Position numbers and translations under genes: made by a program
Notes under the pieces: model-generated
Seen by the model: only the letters and a program-made list of their open reading frames with translations
Told to the model about the DNA's origin: nothing
Database searches by the model: none
Assembly: GCA_913777665.1 (NCBI GenBank)
Contig: CAJYTF010000034.1
Location: 1-64,000 of the forward strand
DNA from: an uncultured Myroides sp.
GTDB lineage: Bacteria; Bacteroidota; Bacteroidia; Flavobacteriales; Flavobacteriaceae
DNA: 64,000 nucleotides
Reading direction: 5' to 3'
Shown here: piece by piece, positions 36,436 to 44,480 of the stretch
Layout of the letters: every line of letters begins with the position of its first letter
Numbering within the stretch: the first letter of the stretch is position 1

Positions 36436-37692
36436 TTAGAATTTTGATACGAAGGAGAGTTCCATAGCCTTAAAATTTTGCGAAACTTTCCGCATGTCCT
36501 TTCCAACTTTCTCGTTTAGTATCTTAGCATAAATCTGTGTTGTAGCAATATTTCTATGCCCTAACATTTTGCTCAAACTTTCCAATGCAACACCCTCACT
36601 CAGAAATAAGGTTGCAAACGTATGGCGAGCCAAATGAAAGGTTACTTTCTTTTCTTTCAGGCAGTCAATTAATTCCGATATTCGCTTTAAGCTGTCATTG
36701 CAAGTAGTGTTTGAAGGTACAGGAAATACTTTGCCATCCTTAGACAATCCCGCATATTTTCCAATTATCATTTTAGGAATATCCAACAACATTACGTTTG
36801 ACGATGTAGCTGTTTTTTTTCTACGAACAATAATCCATTGGTTTCCATCAAAGAATTCTTGAATATTACTATTTTTAAGACCTTTGATATCAGAATAAGA
36901 AAGCCCTGTAAAACAACTAAAAACAAATAGGTCTTTAACAAACTCGTCATTCTTTTTTTCACAGTTGAATGATACAAGCCGCTCCAACTCACTCCGTAAC
37001 AGATAACCTCTGTCCTTGTCTTTCTTGATATTCTTGTATTCCCTGAACGGATTGGACGCAAGATGCTTTCTACTTATCGCCAGTCGGCAAATTGTCGTAA
37101 ATGCAATCATATATAGCCATATGGTATTATGATTTAAACTTTGATCATCACGCAGGTAGTAGTCAAATTCCTGCACACAATCTGAAGTAAGATCGTTAAA
37201 CGATAAATCAGAGTAACCGTATCTTATCAGTGCAAAATTTCTTAGGTGCGTTAAAAGTATCTTATATTTATTAAGTGTACCATTAACCCGAAGTCCGTTG
37301 TTTACTTTTTTCTCAAAGTCTAACAAAAACTTCTCATAGAACTTAAAAAAAGTGAGTTCATCACTATCCATACCCAGAAAAGTATTTTTAAGTTTTGAGC
37401 TGTTTACAGTTCCTTCGTTTTTTAGGATTTTGGAATAGCCTTCCTCAATACCAAAGCGTACTTTATCAAGCTTACCGTTTATTTCTTGGGCTTCTCGACT
37501 TTTTCCTAAAACCCTACCGTACTTCAAATCCCAATTTGCTGAGGAAATATCTAACTTGGTACTGAAGGCAGACTGGTTGCCGTTTACGGTAATCCTGCAC
37601 ATAATCGCAACCTTTCCGTTTTTCTTCGGGGCATTCTTTTTAAGATAAAACAATACCTTAAATGTTGATTTTTTTTTCATTTCCATACTCAT
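36436..37692 (-). CDS. int: Tyrosine recombinase/integrase, IntDOT-like
   Basis: A 418-residue integrase with start at 37692 (MSMEMKKKSTFKVLFYLKKN); a longer in-frame start at 37770 adds hydrophobic residues unlike the family. An arm-binding-like N domain is followed by a SAM-like core-binding domain (about 100-200) and the catalytic domain. Visible catalytic residues are in HLARHTFAT (H and R), GHRNIATTQIYAK (H and the Tyr nucleophile). The first active-site Arg, normally in TGLR-SD, is Ser here (FTGLSYSDI), as reported for IntDOT of the CTnDOT conjugative transposon. It lies at the right end of the element and should integrate and excise it. Confidence 0.9.
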   Translation of the reverse strand: MSMEMKKKSTFKVLFYLKKNAPKKNGKVAIMCRITVNGNQSAFSTKLDISSANWDLKYGRVLGKSREAQEINGKLDKVRFGIEEGYSKILKNEGTVNSSKLKNTFLGMDSDELTFFKFYEKFLLDFEKKVNNGLRVNGTLNKYKILLTHLRNFALIRYGYSDLSFNDLTSDCVQEFDYYLRDDQSLNHNTIWLYMIAFTTICRLAISRKHLASNPFREYKNIKKDKDRGYLLRSELERLVSFNCEKKNDEFVKDLFVFSCFTGLSYSDIKGLKNSNIQEFFDGNQWIIVRRKKTATSSNVMLLDIPKMIIGKYAGLSKDGKVFPVPSNTTCNDSLKRISELIDCLKEKKVTFHLARHTFATLFLSEGVALESLSKMLGHRNIATTQIYAKILNEKVGKDMRKVSQNFKAMELSFVSKF

Positions 37693-37799
37693 AATTCTTA
37701 AGAATAAAATTAAACTTATAAGTGTTACAGAACAATATGAAAAACAAAGCAATACACTGAAAAACAACAACTTGAATCAATATTTATTAGTGATTAAAA

Positions 37800-37816
37800 G
37801 TAACGTTTTAGTAACC
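37800..37816 (+). repeat. Paired GTAAC repeat inside the right end (candidate integrase arm site)
   Basis: GTAACGTTTTAGTAACC mirrors the left-end pair at 12556-12573. An inverted GTTAC copy follows at 37857-37861. Confidence 0.4.
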
Positions 37817-37872
37817 TTACTTTTGCTAATCGTTGCTTTTTAATGCTTTTCATTTCGTTACCAAAAAATCAA

Positions 37873-37907
37873 AAAACGATTGTAAAGTCTTTATTTACAA
37901 TCGTTTT
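37873..37907. terminator. Hairpin near the right end
   Basis: A perfect 14-bp stem (AAAACGATTGTAAA and its complement) with a 7-nt loop. It could end transcription entering the element or be part of the attachment region. Confidence 0.45.
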
Positions 37908-37942
37908 CCCTGTTTTTAATCTTGATGTATTTTTACTGAAAA

Positions 37943-37956
37943 TTTATTTTAAAGTT
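37943..37956 (+). other. Candidate attR core repeat
   Basis: TTTATTTTAAAGTT, the right-hand partner of 12481-12494. Confidence 0.5.
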
Positions 37957-37975
37957 ACGAATTTGATGTAAAAAG

Positions 37976-38005
37976 AAAAAGAGGAAAGTTAACTTTCCTC
38001 TTTTT
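37976..38005 (-). terminator. tyrS terminator
   Basis: Palindromic AAAAAGAGGAAAGTT and its complement with a long T run, just past the tyrS stop and just outside the element. Confidence 0.85.
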
Positions 38006-38026
38006 TATCTATACTTTATCAAAGTT

Positions 38027-39331
38027 TTATTTCACATTTAAAACAAAATAGTTTTTCTTGCCTTTTTGTAACAACACAAACTGATTGTTTATTAAATCGT
38101 TTGTTGATAAACTAAAACCTTCTTGAACTTTTTCACGGTTTACAGAGATCGAATTTTCTACTAAAGCTCTTCTCGCCTCTCCGTTTGACTTCATAAAGCC
38201 TGATTTGGTGTTTAAAACATCTACAATATCAATTCCTGCTTTTAAATCTTCCATAGAAATTTCGGCTTGTGGAACTCCATCGAAAACTTCTAAAAACGTT
38301 TTAGCATCTAATGCTTTTAAATCGTCTGCCGATGCATTTCCGAACAAAATCCCTGATGCTTTTACAGCGTTTTCAAAATCTTCGCGCGAATGAACCATTA
38401 CAGTTACTTCTTCTGCCAAACGTTTTTGTAACGGACGTAAATGCGGCGCTTCGTTATGTTCTGCAATTATTTTTTCGATTTCTTCTTTAGATAAAAAAGT
38501 AAAAATCTTGATGTATTTTTCTGCATCTACATCAGCTGTATTCAACCAAAACTGGTAAAATTTGTACACCGATGTTTTATCGGCTGTTAACCAAATATTA
38601 CCACCTTCGCTTTTTCCAAATTTAGAACCATCGGCTTTTGTGATTAACGGACAAGTCATTGCATAAGCTTTTGCACGCTCATCGTTATCAACATTCATAC
38701 GGCGTACCAATTCTGTTCCCGTAGTAATATTTCCCCACTGATCGCTTCCGCCCATTTGCAACAAACAGTTGTATTCTTTATTTAAGTGGTAAAAATCGTA
38801 TCCTTGAATTAATTGGTATGTAAATTCGGTAAAACTCATTCCGGCACCATCGCTTTCAAAACGCTTTTTAACAGAATCTTTCGCCATCATATAGTTTACG
38901 GTAATGCGCTTACCTACATCACGTGCAAATGCAATGAACGAAAAATCTCTCATCCAATCGTAATTGTTTACTAAAACCGGTGCGTTATCATCTTTCGCAT
39001 CAAAATCTAAAAAGCGAGATAACAAAGCTTTTATTCCGTTTACGTTTTTAGTAAGCGTAGCTTCGTCTAACAAATTTCTTTCGTCTGATTTTCCTGATGG
39101 ATCGCCAATCATACCGGTAGCACCACCAACCAAAGCGATTGGCTTGTGTCCGAAATTTCTTAAATGCTGTAATAAAATAATTGGTACTAAACTACCTATG
39201 TGTAATGAATCTGATGTTGGGTCGAAACCAATATATGCTGTAGTAGATTCTTTTGTTAATTGTTCTTCTGTTCCGGGCATCATGTCGTGAACAAGCCCGC
39301 GCCAGCGTAATTCTTCTACTAAATTTTTCAT
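38027..39331 (-). CDS. tyrS: Tyrosyl-tRNA synthetase
   Basis: A 434-residue class I synthetase that charges tRNA-Tyr. The HIGH-type motif is SLHIGSLVP, the KMSKS-type motif is SKFGKSEGG, and the tyrosine pocket includes [10 protein letters not shown]; the C-terminal S4-like RNA-binding domain includes [20 protein letters not shown]. The ATG at 39331 is chosen because the -7 promoter element lies at 39349-39356, downstream of the alternative start at 39382. It is transcribed toward the mobile element, and the ABM-like gene at 12471 probably followed it before insertion. Confidence 0.96.
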   Translation of the reverse strand: MKNLVEELRWRGLVHDMMPGTEEQLTKESTTAYIGFDPTSDSLHIGSLVPIILLQHLRNFGHKPIALVGGATGMIGDPSGKSDERNLLDEATLTKNVNGIKALLSRFLDFDAKDDNAPVLVNNYDWMRDFSFIAFARDVGKRITVNYMMAKDSVKKRFESDGAGMSFTEFTYQLIQGYDFYHLNKEYNCLLQMGGSDQWGNITTGTELVRRMNVDNDERAKAYAMTCPLITKADGSKFGKSEGGNIWLTADKTSVYKFYQFWLNTADVDAEKYIKIFTFLSKEEIEKIIAEHNEAPHLRPLQKRLAEEVTVMVHSREDFENAVKASGILFGNASADDLKALDAKTFLEVFDGVPQAEISMEDLKAGIDIVDVLNTKSGFMKSNGEARRALVENSISVNREKVQEGFSLSTNDLINNQFVLLQKGKKNYFVLNVK

Positions 39332-39348
39332 CTTTAAAATATTTTGTG

Positions 39349-39356
39349 CAAATATA
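39349..39356 (-). promoter_or_regulatory. -7 promoter element for tyrS
   Basis: TATATTTG on the minus strand, 18 bp before the ATG. Confidence 0.5.
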
Positions 39357-39406
39357 GTATTTTCAAAAATAAAGAAAGCCACAAAAAATGTGACTTTACT
39401 AAATTA

Positions 39407-39805
39407 TTATTTGTTTCGGCGCAATGCTTTAAGTTCTTTTACGTTGATTACCGGATTGAGTTTTTCTTCGGTTGAATCGGGTTTGGTAGCACGAACTTCT
39501 TCTAACTTTTTCTGAAGGCGTTTTTGAACCGAATCGTAAATCACCGCATACACATCGGGATCTTGTTGATAGATTTTTTGTGCTTTAATAAACTTTACAC
39601 TATCAATACCGTGCTTTTTTAAAATCTGCTTGTAATCTACAACATATTGAACGGTATCTCGTCTGTTTGCGGTATTGCGTGCACTTGACGATACAGTTAG
39701 GTCATACAAAACATCGACCATTTTTTCTTGCGAAATTTCGGCTTTCTCTGTGTTTGAACAACTAACCAAAATGATTAAAAAAAATGCTGAAACTAAATTT
39801 TTCAT
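39407..39805 (-). CDS. DUF4296 lipoprotein
   Basis: A 132-residue lipoprotein with a lipobox LVSC (C16) after MKNLVSAFFLIILVSCSN, then a helical domain (EKMVDVLYDLTVSSSARN; VDYKQILKKHGIDSVKF) that I recognise as DUF4296, a Bacteroidota family of unknown function. The start at 39805 overlaps the end of the dihydroorotase frame only slightly (39807), so it is probably last in the glycosyltransferase-pyrC-DUF4296 transcript. The upstream in-frame ATG at 39871 would replace the signal peptide with pyrC-overlapping sequence and is not used. Confidence 0.78.
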   Translation of the reverse strand: MKNLVSAFFLIILVSCSNTEKAEISQEKMVDVLYDLTVSSSARNTANRRDTVQYVVDYKQILKKHGIDSVKFIKAQKIYQQDPDVYAVIYDSVQKRLQKKLEEVRATKPDSTEEKLNPVINVKELKALRRNK

Positions 39806-39806
39806 A

Positions 39807-41144
39807 TTATCTATTGAATAACAATCGTTGACCAAAACGTTCCTCGCTGATAACACCGTTTTCCATAACAAGCTTTCCGCTTAAAACTGTTGACTGTACT
39901 TTTGTAGTAAAATCAACACCTTCTAAAGGCGACCAACCGCATTTTGCCAAAACGTTTTCCTTAGTAACCGTCCATTTTTCGCTGTTTAAATCAACCAAAG
40001 CTAAATCGGCAAAGAAACCTTCTTTTACAAAACCGCGTTTTTCTATTTTGAACAGAATTGCCGGATTGTGCATCATTTTTTGAACAACTTTTTCTAACGA
40101 TATTTTTCCTGCCTTAGCAAATTCTAACATGGTAATCAACGAATGCTGAACCAACGGTCCGCCAGACGGTGCTTGCGAATATTTCTGTGATTTTTCTTCC
40201 AAAGTATGCGGAGCGTGATCGGTTGCAATAACATCGATACGATCATCTAACAAAGCTTCCCAAATTTTTTCTCGATCTGTTGCTGATTTTACCGCCGGAT
40301 TCCATTTAATGAAATTTCCTTTTGTTTTATAATCTTCGTCTGAAAAATACAAGTGATGCACACAAACTTCTGCAGTAATCATTTTTTCTTCTAACGGAAT
40401 ATCATTTCTGAACAAATCGGTTTCAATTCCGGTACTAATATGGAAAATGTGCAAACGCGCACCTGTTTTCTTCGCCAATTCAATTGCTTTTGACGATGAT
40501 TTATAACACGCTTCGGCACTACGAATTACAGGATGTTGCGTTACGGGAATATCTTCACCAAACTGTTCTTTTGCTTTTGCCAGATTTTCGCGAATGGTTT
40601 GTTCGTCTTCGCAATGAACGGCAATCAGCATTTTGGTTGATGAGAATATTTTTTCTAAAACTTCTTCGTTATCAACCAACATATTACCTGTAGATGATCC
40701 TAAAAACAATTTAATTCCGGCAACGTTACGCGGATTTGTTTTAAGAACTTCGTCTAAATTATCGTTGGTTCCACCCATCATAAACGAATAATTCGCATAC
40801 GATGTATTGGCTGCAATTTGATATTTCTCTTCTAAAATTTCTTGCGTAACAGCGTTTGGAACGGTGTTTGGCTGTTCAATAAACGATGTAACTCCGCCTG
40901 CAATTGCCGCTTTAGATTCTGTTGCAATATTACCTTTGTGCGTTAAACCTGGTTCACGAAAATGCACCTGATCATCAATAACTCCAGGAAAAATGTGCAA
41001 TCCAGAAGCATCGATCACTTTATCGGCATTAACAATAATTTGTGTATCTATTTTAGAAATGATTTCGTTTTCGATAAAAATATCGGCTTTAAAAACTTTT
41101 CCTTCGTTAACTATGGTTCCGTTTTTAATTAAAAGAGTACTCAT
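39807..41144 (-). CDS. pyrC: Dihydroorotase
   Basis: A 445-residue amidohydrolase of pyrimidine synthesis that closes carbamoyl-aspartate to dihydroorotate. Conserved blocks are DDQVHFREPGLTHKG (about 57-71), IKLFLGSSTGNM (about 150-161, with the Lys that is usually carboxylated), HCEDE, HISTGIE and ATDHAPHT. The first zinc-ligand His of the HxH motif is Gln here (QVH), a change I recall from other Bacteroidota dihydroorotases rather than unique to this gene. It abuts the glycosyltransferase (stop to start 1 bp) and overlaps DUF4296 by almost nothing, so the three are likely one operon. Confidence 0.9.
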   Translation of the reverse strand: MSTLLIKNGTIVNEGKVFKADIFIENEIISKIDTQIIVNADKVIDASGLHIFPGVIDDQVHFREPGLTHKGNIATESKAAIAGGVTSFIEQPNTVPNAVTQEILEEKYQIAANTSYANYSFMMGGTNDNLDEVLKTNPRNVAGIKLFLGSSTGNMLVDNEEVLEKIFSSTKMLIAVHCEDEQTIRENLAKAKEQFGEDIPVTQHPVIRSAEACYKSSSKAIELAKKTGARLHIFHISTGIETDLFRNDIPLEEKMITAEVCVHHLYFSDEDYKTKGNFIKWNPAVKSATDREKIWEALLDDRIDVIATDHAPHTLEEKSQKYSQAPSGGPLVQHSLITMLEFAKAGKISLEKVVQKMMHNPAILFKIEKRGFVKEGFFADLALVDLNSEKWTVTKENVLAKCGWSPLEGVDFTTKVQSTVLSGKLVMENGVISEERFGQRLLFNR

Positions 41145-41867
41145 TTATAATTTATTAAATAGTTTTTTAAATCGTAATTGTAAAACGCCCAAAACGGCTT
41201 CTTTAATAATACTGCCCGACATTTTTGATTTTCCTTTGGTTCGATCCGTAAAAATAATTGGAACTTCTACCAGCTTAAAGTTACGTGAAAATGCGCGATA
41301 TTTCATTTCGATCTGAAACGCATATCCCACAAATTTAATTTTATCCAAATTGATCTGTTCTAAAACCGAACGATGGTAACAAATGAAGCCCGCCGTGGTA
41401 TCCATAACATTCATACTGGTAACAAAACGCACGTAAACTGATGCAAAATACGACAATAACACGCGACTTAACGGCCAATTTACCACATTTACGCCTTTTA
41501 CGTAGCGCGAACCTATAGCAACATCGGCTACACTTTTACACACTTCCAACAACTTTGGCAAATCATTTGGGTTGTGCGAAAAATCGGCATCCATTTCAAA
41601 AATGTATTCGTAATTATGTTTTAACGCCCATTTAAAACCGGCAACATAAGCGGTTCCCAATCCGTTTTTCTTTAATCGTTTTTTTAAGAAAATTCTGTCT
41701 GGGAATTCTTCTGCAATTTGTAATACTTTTTCCGAAGTTCCGTCGGGCGAATTATCATCAACCACCAAAACATCAATGGGTGTTTCCAAATTCATAACCG
41801 CACGTAAAATATCTTCGATATTTTCTATTTCGTTAAAAGTAGGTATTACAACTATATTTTGCTTCAT
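41145..41867 (-). CDS. Polyprenol-monophosphomannose-synthase-like glycosyltransferase
   Basis: A 240-residue family 2 glycosyltransferase of the DPM1 type, cytoplasmic face. Conserved motifs are VIPTFNEIENI, VVDDNSPDGTSE (nucleotide-sugar site), NGLGTAYVAGFKW and FEMDADFSHNP (DxD metal motif). No membrane span follows the catalytic domain, so it is the short, soluble form. It is first in an operon with dihydroorotase and DUF4296, with its own promoter at 41882-41889; a functional link between these genes is not obvious. Confidence 0.88.
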   Translation of the reverse strand: MKQNIVVIPTFNEIENIEDILRAVMNLETPIDVLVVDDNSPDGTSEKVLQIAEEFPDRIFLKKRLKKNGLGTAYVAGFKWALKHNYEYIFEMDADFSHNPNDLPKLLEVCKSVADVAIGSRYVKGVNVVNWPLSRVLLSYFASVYVRFVTSMNVMDTTAGFICYHRSVLEQINLDKIKFVGYAFQIEMKYRAFSRNFKLVEVPIIFTDRTKGKSKMSGSIIKEAVLGVLQLRFKKLFNKL

Positions 41868-41881
41868 AAAAAAATATTGCT

Positions 41882-41889
41882 CAAATGTA
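41882..41889 (-). promoter_or_regulatory. -7 promoter element of the glycosyltransferase-pyrC operon
   Basis: TACATTTG on the minus strand, 14 bp before the ATG at 41867. Confidence 0.55.
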
Positions 41890-41965
41890 GCTTTTTTTAA
41901 ATGTAGTTTTCTTAATAAAATTAAAAGGTTTTATTCCGCATAAAATTAGTATTTTTACAACGTTT

Positions 41966-42634
41966 ATGGAAATAGATTTTTTAGATAGAAACAATTTTTC
42001 TCTTGATTGGGCAACGGTTTTACTCACAATAACCTTTGCCACAATTGTTATTACCCGACTTACGTTTCCAAACCGGTTTGATGATTTTATAAAACTGGCT
42101 TTTACTAATAAATATCTTTCTACGTACCGCGACAGCAATAACATGAAAAGCGGTTTTACCATAAGTATGTTTTTTGTGCAAATGGTTTCATTAAGTCTTT
42201 TTGTGCATTACATTATAAGCCTTACCGGTTTCTCTAACCTAAATTATTTCCCAACTTATCTGCGTATTTTAAGTATTCTGCTGTTTTTTGTATTGGTAAA
42301 ATATTTTGTAGAAAAAATAATTGCGGTTTGTTTTAATATGGAAGAATTTGCCGAACAATACAATTTGGTTAAGGTTAGTTACCGATCTTATTTAGGATTA
42401 TTGTTACTGCCAGTTGTTGCTATTTTATTTTACAACCGTTTTTCGTTTGATTATTTTATATGGGTAGTATCGGGCGTTTTCGTGTTATTTAACACCATTT
42501 TGTTTATTCTTCTCTTAAAAAACTATCAAAAAGTATTTAGTCAGTTTTTGTTTTATTTTATTTTGTATCTTTGCACCTTTGAAATAGCACCCTACGTTAT
42601 CTTATATAACTGGTTTGTTATTTCTAAGACCTAA
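41966..42634 (+). CDS. DUF4271 membrane protein
   Basis: A 222-residue integral membrane protein with about six spans. It has the pattern of DUF4271 (WATVLLTITFATIVITRLTF, GFTISMFFVQMVSLSLFVHY), a Bacteroidota family commonly beside the gene for uroporphyrinogen-III synthase, as here. The next gene starts 12 bp downstream on the same strand, so they are an operon. Function unknown; a role tied to haem synthesis is inferred from conserved neighbourhood. Confidence 0.78.
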   Translation: MEIDFLDRNNFSLDWATVLLTITFATIVITRLTFPNRFDDFIKLAFTNKYLSTYRDSNNMKSGFTISMFFVQMVSLSLFVHYIISLTGFSNLNYFPTYLRILSILLFFVLVKYFVEKIIAVCFNMEEFAEQYNLVKVSYRSYLGLLLLPVVAILFYNRFSFDYFIWVVSGVFVLFNTILFILLLKNYQKVFSQFLFYFILYLCTFEIAPYVILYNWFVISKT

Positions 42635-42646
42635 AGCACAAATACC

Positions 42647-43390
42647 ATGAAAGTGAAATCAATTTTGGTGTCGCAACCAGAACCTAAAGTGGAGAATTCC
42701 CCGTATTTCGACATACAGCAGAAATACAAAGTAAAAATTGACTTTAGACCTTTCATTCACGTTGAAGGTGTAAACGCCAAAGAAGTGCGTCAACAAAAAA
42801 TTGACCTAAACAACTATACCTCTATTATTCTTACAAGCAAAAACTCTGTGGATCATTATTTCAGAGTTGCAGAAGAAATGCGTTTTAAAGTTCCTGAAAC
42901 AATGAAATATTTTTGTCAGTCCGAAGCTATTGCTTATTACCTGCAGAAATATGTTGTGTACCGTAAACGTAAAATTTATGTTGGACAGAAAGATTTTGCT
43001 GATTTATCGCCACTTATTAAGAAATTTAAAGACGACAAGTTTTTATTGCCAGCATCGGACAAATTAAATGATGATGTACCACAAACCTTGAACGATTTAG
43101 GTGTAAACTGGACACAAGGAATATTTTTCCGTACAGCAATGAGCGATTTATCTGATTTAGCAGATGTAAAATACGATGTTTTATGTTTTTTCAGTCCAAC
43201 CGGAATTAATTCGCTGTTTAAAAACTTCCCCGATTTTGTTCAAGACAACACAAGAATTGGTGTTTTTGGAAGCACAACAAAAAAAGAAGCCGAACTTTTT
43301 GGTTTACGTGTCGATATTATGGCACCAACACCCGAAGCTCCGTCTATGACTATGGCTATCGATCAATATCTAGCAAAAGTTAACAAATAA
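42647..43390 (+). CDS. hemD: Uroporphyrinogen-III synthase
   Basis: A 247-residue HemD-family enzyme that closes hydroxymethylbilane to uroporphyrinogen III with inversion of ring D. Two alpha/beta domains are evident; family blocks include IILTSKNSVDHYF (about 65-77) and YDVLCFFSPTGINSLF (about 180-195). HemD is poorly conserved, so the call rests on these blocks, length and the DUF4271 neighbour. The gene ends in a strong terminator. Confidence 0.85.
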   Translation: MKVKSILVSQPEPKVENSPYFDIQQKYKVKIDFRPFIHVEGVNAKEVRQQKIDLNNYTSIILTSKNSVDHYFRVAEEMRFKVPETMKYFCQSEAIAYYLQKYVVYRKRKIYVGQKDFADLSPLIKKFKDDKFLLPASDKLNDDVPQTLNDLGVNWTQGIFFRTAMSDLSDLADVKYDVLCFFSPTGINSLFKNFPDFVQDNTRIGVFGSTTKKEAELFGLRVDIMAPTPEAPSMTMAIDQYLAKVNK

Positions 43391-43395
43391 TATAC

Positions 43396-43421
43396 AAAAC
43401 CTCTTCTATTGAAGAGGTTTT
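43396..43421 (+). terminator. hemD terminator
   Basis: An 11-bp stem AAAACCTCTTC and its complement, loop TATT, followed by T residues. Confidence 0.85.
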
Positions 43422-43498
43422 TTTATGCTGATTTTCATCCTTCATAAAAATTGGCATGATTCATGAAAAAGCTCAATAAAACAATAATCTTATAAATC

Positions 43499-44377
43499 AT
43501 GAAAACAATAATTACTCTTTGCTTGTTAACCTTAAGTACGCTAACTTTTGCTCAAGAAGCCGGTAAAAAAGGTGAACTGTTAAAAAACGAAGCATCGGCT
43601 ACCGAAATGAAAACGCAACGTAGCACAGATTTACCTCGTACTACATCATCATCTAACCAATCCGGAAACCGTTCGCTGACAAGAAGCGATAATAGAAATA
43701 CAAAAACCCGATATAACTGGAATCAGAACATAGGATATTCTGAAGTGTTTTTACGAATTCCCGAATATGGTTATTATACAGTGGAGATTGACGATCAGGT
43801 GATCAGTTCGTCGTCGGGAAAATATCGCTTTTTCGATTTAAAATCAGGCAGAATGATGCTTTCTATCTATCAAGACCGATATTTGGTTTATCGAACTTCA
43901 TTAAATGTTCGAAACAATACCCGTATGGTGTTAGATTTTTTCAGCAATTACGGTTTGTATTTGTTAGATTCTTATCGAGTTCAAGGACAAATGTATGGTT
44001 TTAACGAGTGGGATGATGTTTGGAATAATCCTTATAACAATTCATTAAACTACAACAATCAACCAGGTTACAACCAACAAAAAGAAGTTATGGATAACCG
44101 TTCGTTTGATAATTTTGTGCAAACATTAAAAAGAACTGCAAGTTTTGATAAAGACAAATTGGCTTTTATAGAACAACAAGTAAAATCGGCATTGTTTACA
44201 TCACAGCAAATCAATACATTGTTAAGCACTTTTTCTTTTGACGATGCACGTTTGCAAGCCGGAAAATTACTGTATGATTATTGTATCGACACAAAAAATT
44301 TCTACATAGTTTACGAAAGCTTCGATTTCGACAAAAACAAAAAAGAATTAATGAACTACGTTTCAAAAAGAAGATAA
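43499..44377 (+). CDS. Exported DUF4476 protein
   Basis: A 292-residue exported protein. An N-terminal signal peptide (MKTIITLCLLTLSTLTFA) precedes a low-complexity Ser/Thr/Arg/Asn segment (about 30-75), a small beta domain (about 78-150) and a C-terminal helical domain (about 200-290; DNRSFDNFVQTLKRTASFDK, DDARLQAGKLLYDYCID) that I recognise as DUF4476. Function is unknown; probably periplasmic or outer-surface. It is a single-gene unit with its own terminator. Confidence 0.78.
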   Translation: MKTIITLCLLTLSTLTFAQEAGKKGELLKNEASATEMKTQRSTDLPRTTSSSNQSGNRSLTRSDNRNTKTRYNWNQNIGYSEVFLRIPEYGYYTVEIDDQVISSSSGKYRFFDLKSGRMMLSIYQDRYLVYRTSLNVRNNTRMVLDFFSNYGLYLLDSYRVQGQMYGFNEWDDVWNNPYNNSLNYNNQPGYNQQKEVMDNRSFDNFVQTLKRTASFDKDKLAFIEQQVKSALFTSQQINTLLSTFSFDDARLQAGKLLYDYCIDTKNFYIVYESFDFDKNKKELMNYVSKRR

Positions 44378-44395
44378 GAGAAGGTAACTTCTCTT
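44376..44395 (+). terminator. DUF4476 gene terminator
   Basis: AAGAGAAG and its complement with loop GTAA followed by T residues; it overlaps the stop codon. Confidence 0.75.
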
Positions 44396-44480
44396 TTTTT
44401 GTGGATTTTACCTAAAATTTAGAGTCAGTCTAAAATCATATTTCAGTACTTTTACGCCACTAAATAACAATACAACAAAA

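Larger units (their letters stand above)
12481..37956. mobile_element. Integrated mobilizable element (about 25.5 kb) carrying defence cargo
   Basis: The ends share a 14-bp direct repeat (TTTATTTTAAAGTT) at 12481-12494 and 37943-37956. Just inside both ends lie matching paired GTAAC repeats. A tyrosine recombinase sits at the right end, mobA-mobB and an oriT-like region lie in the middle, and two excisionase-like HTH genes are present. Cargo is a restriction-modification operon, a DUF262/DUF1524 protein, an NTase/HEPN-like module and a helicase-nuclease. Without the insertion, tyrS would lie just upstream of the ABM-like gene, with all flanking genes on the same strand. No TraG-type coupling protein or tra genes are seen, so it looks mobilizable rather than self-transmissible. 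Confidence 0.6.
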
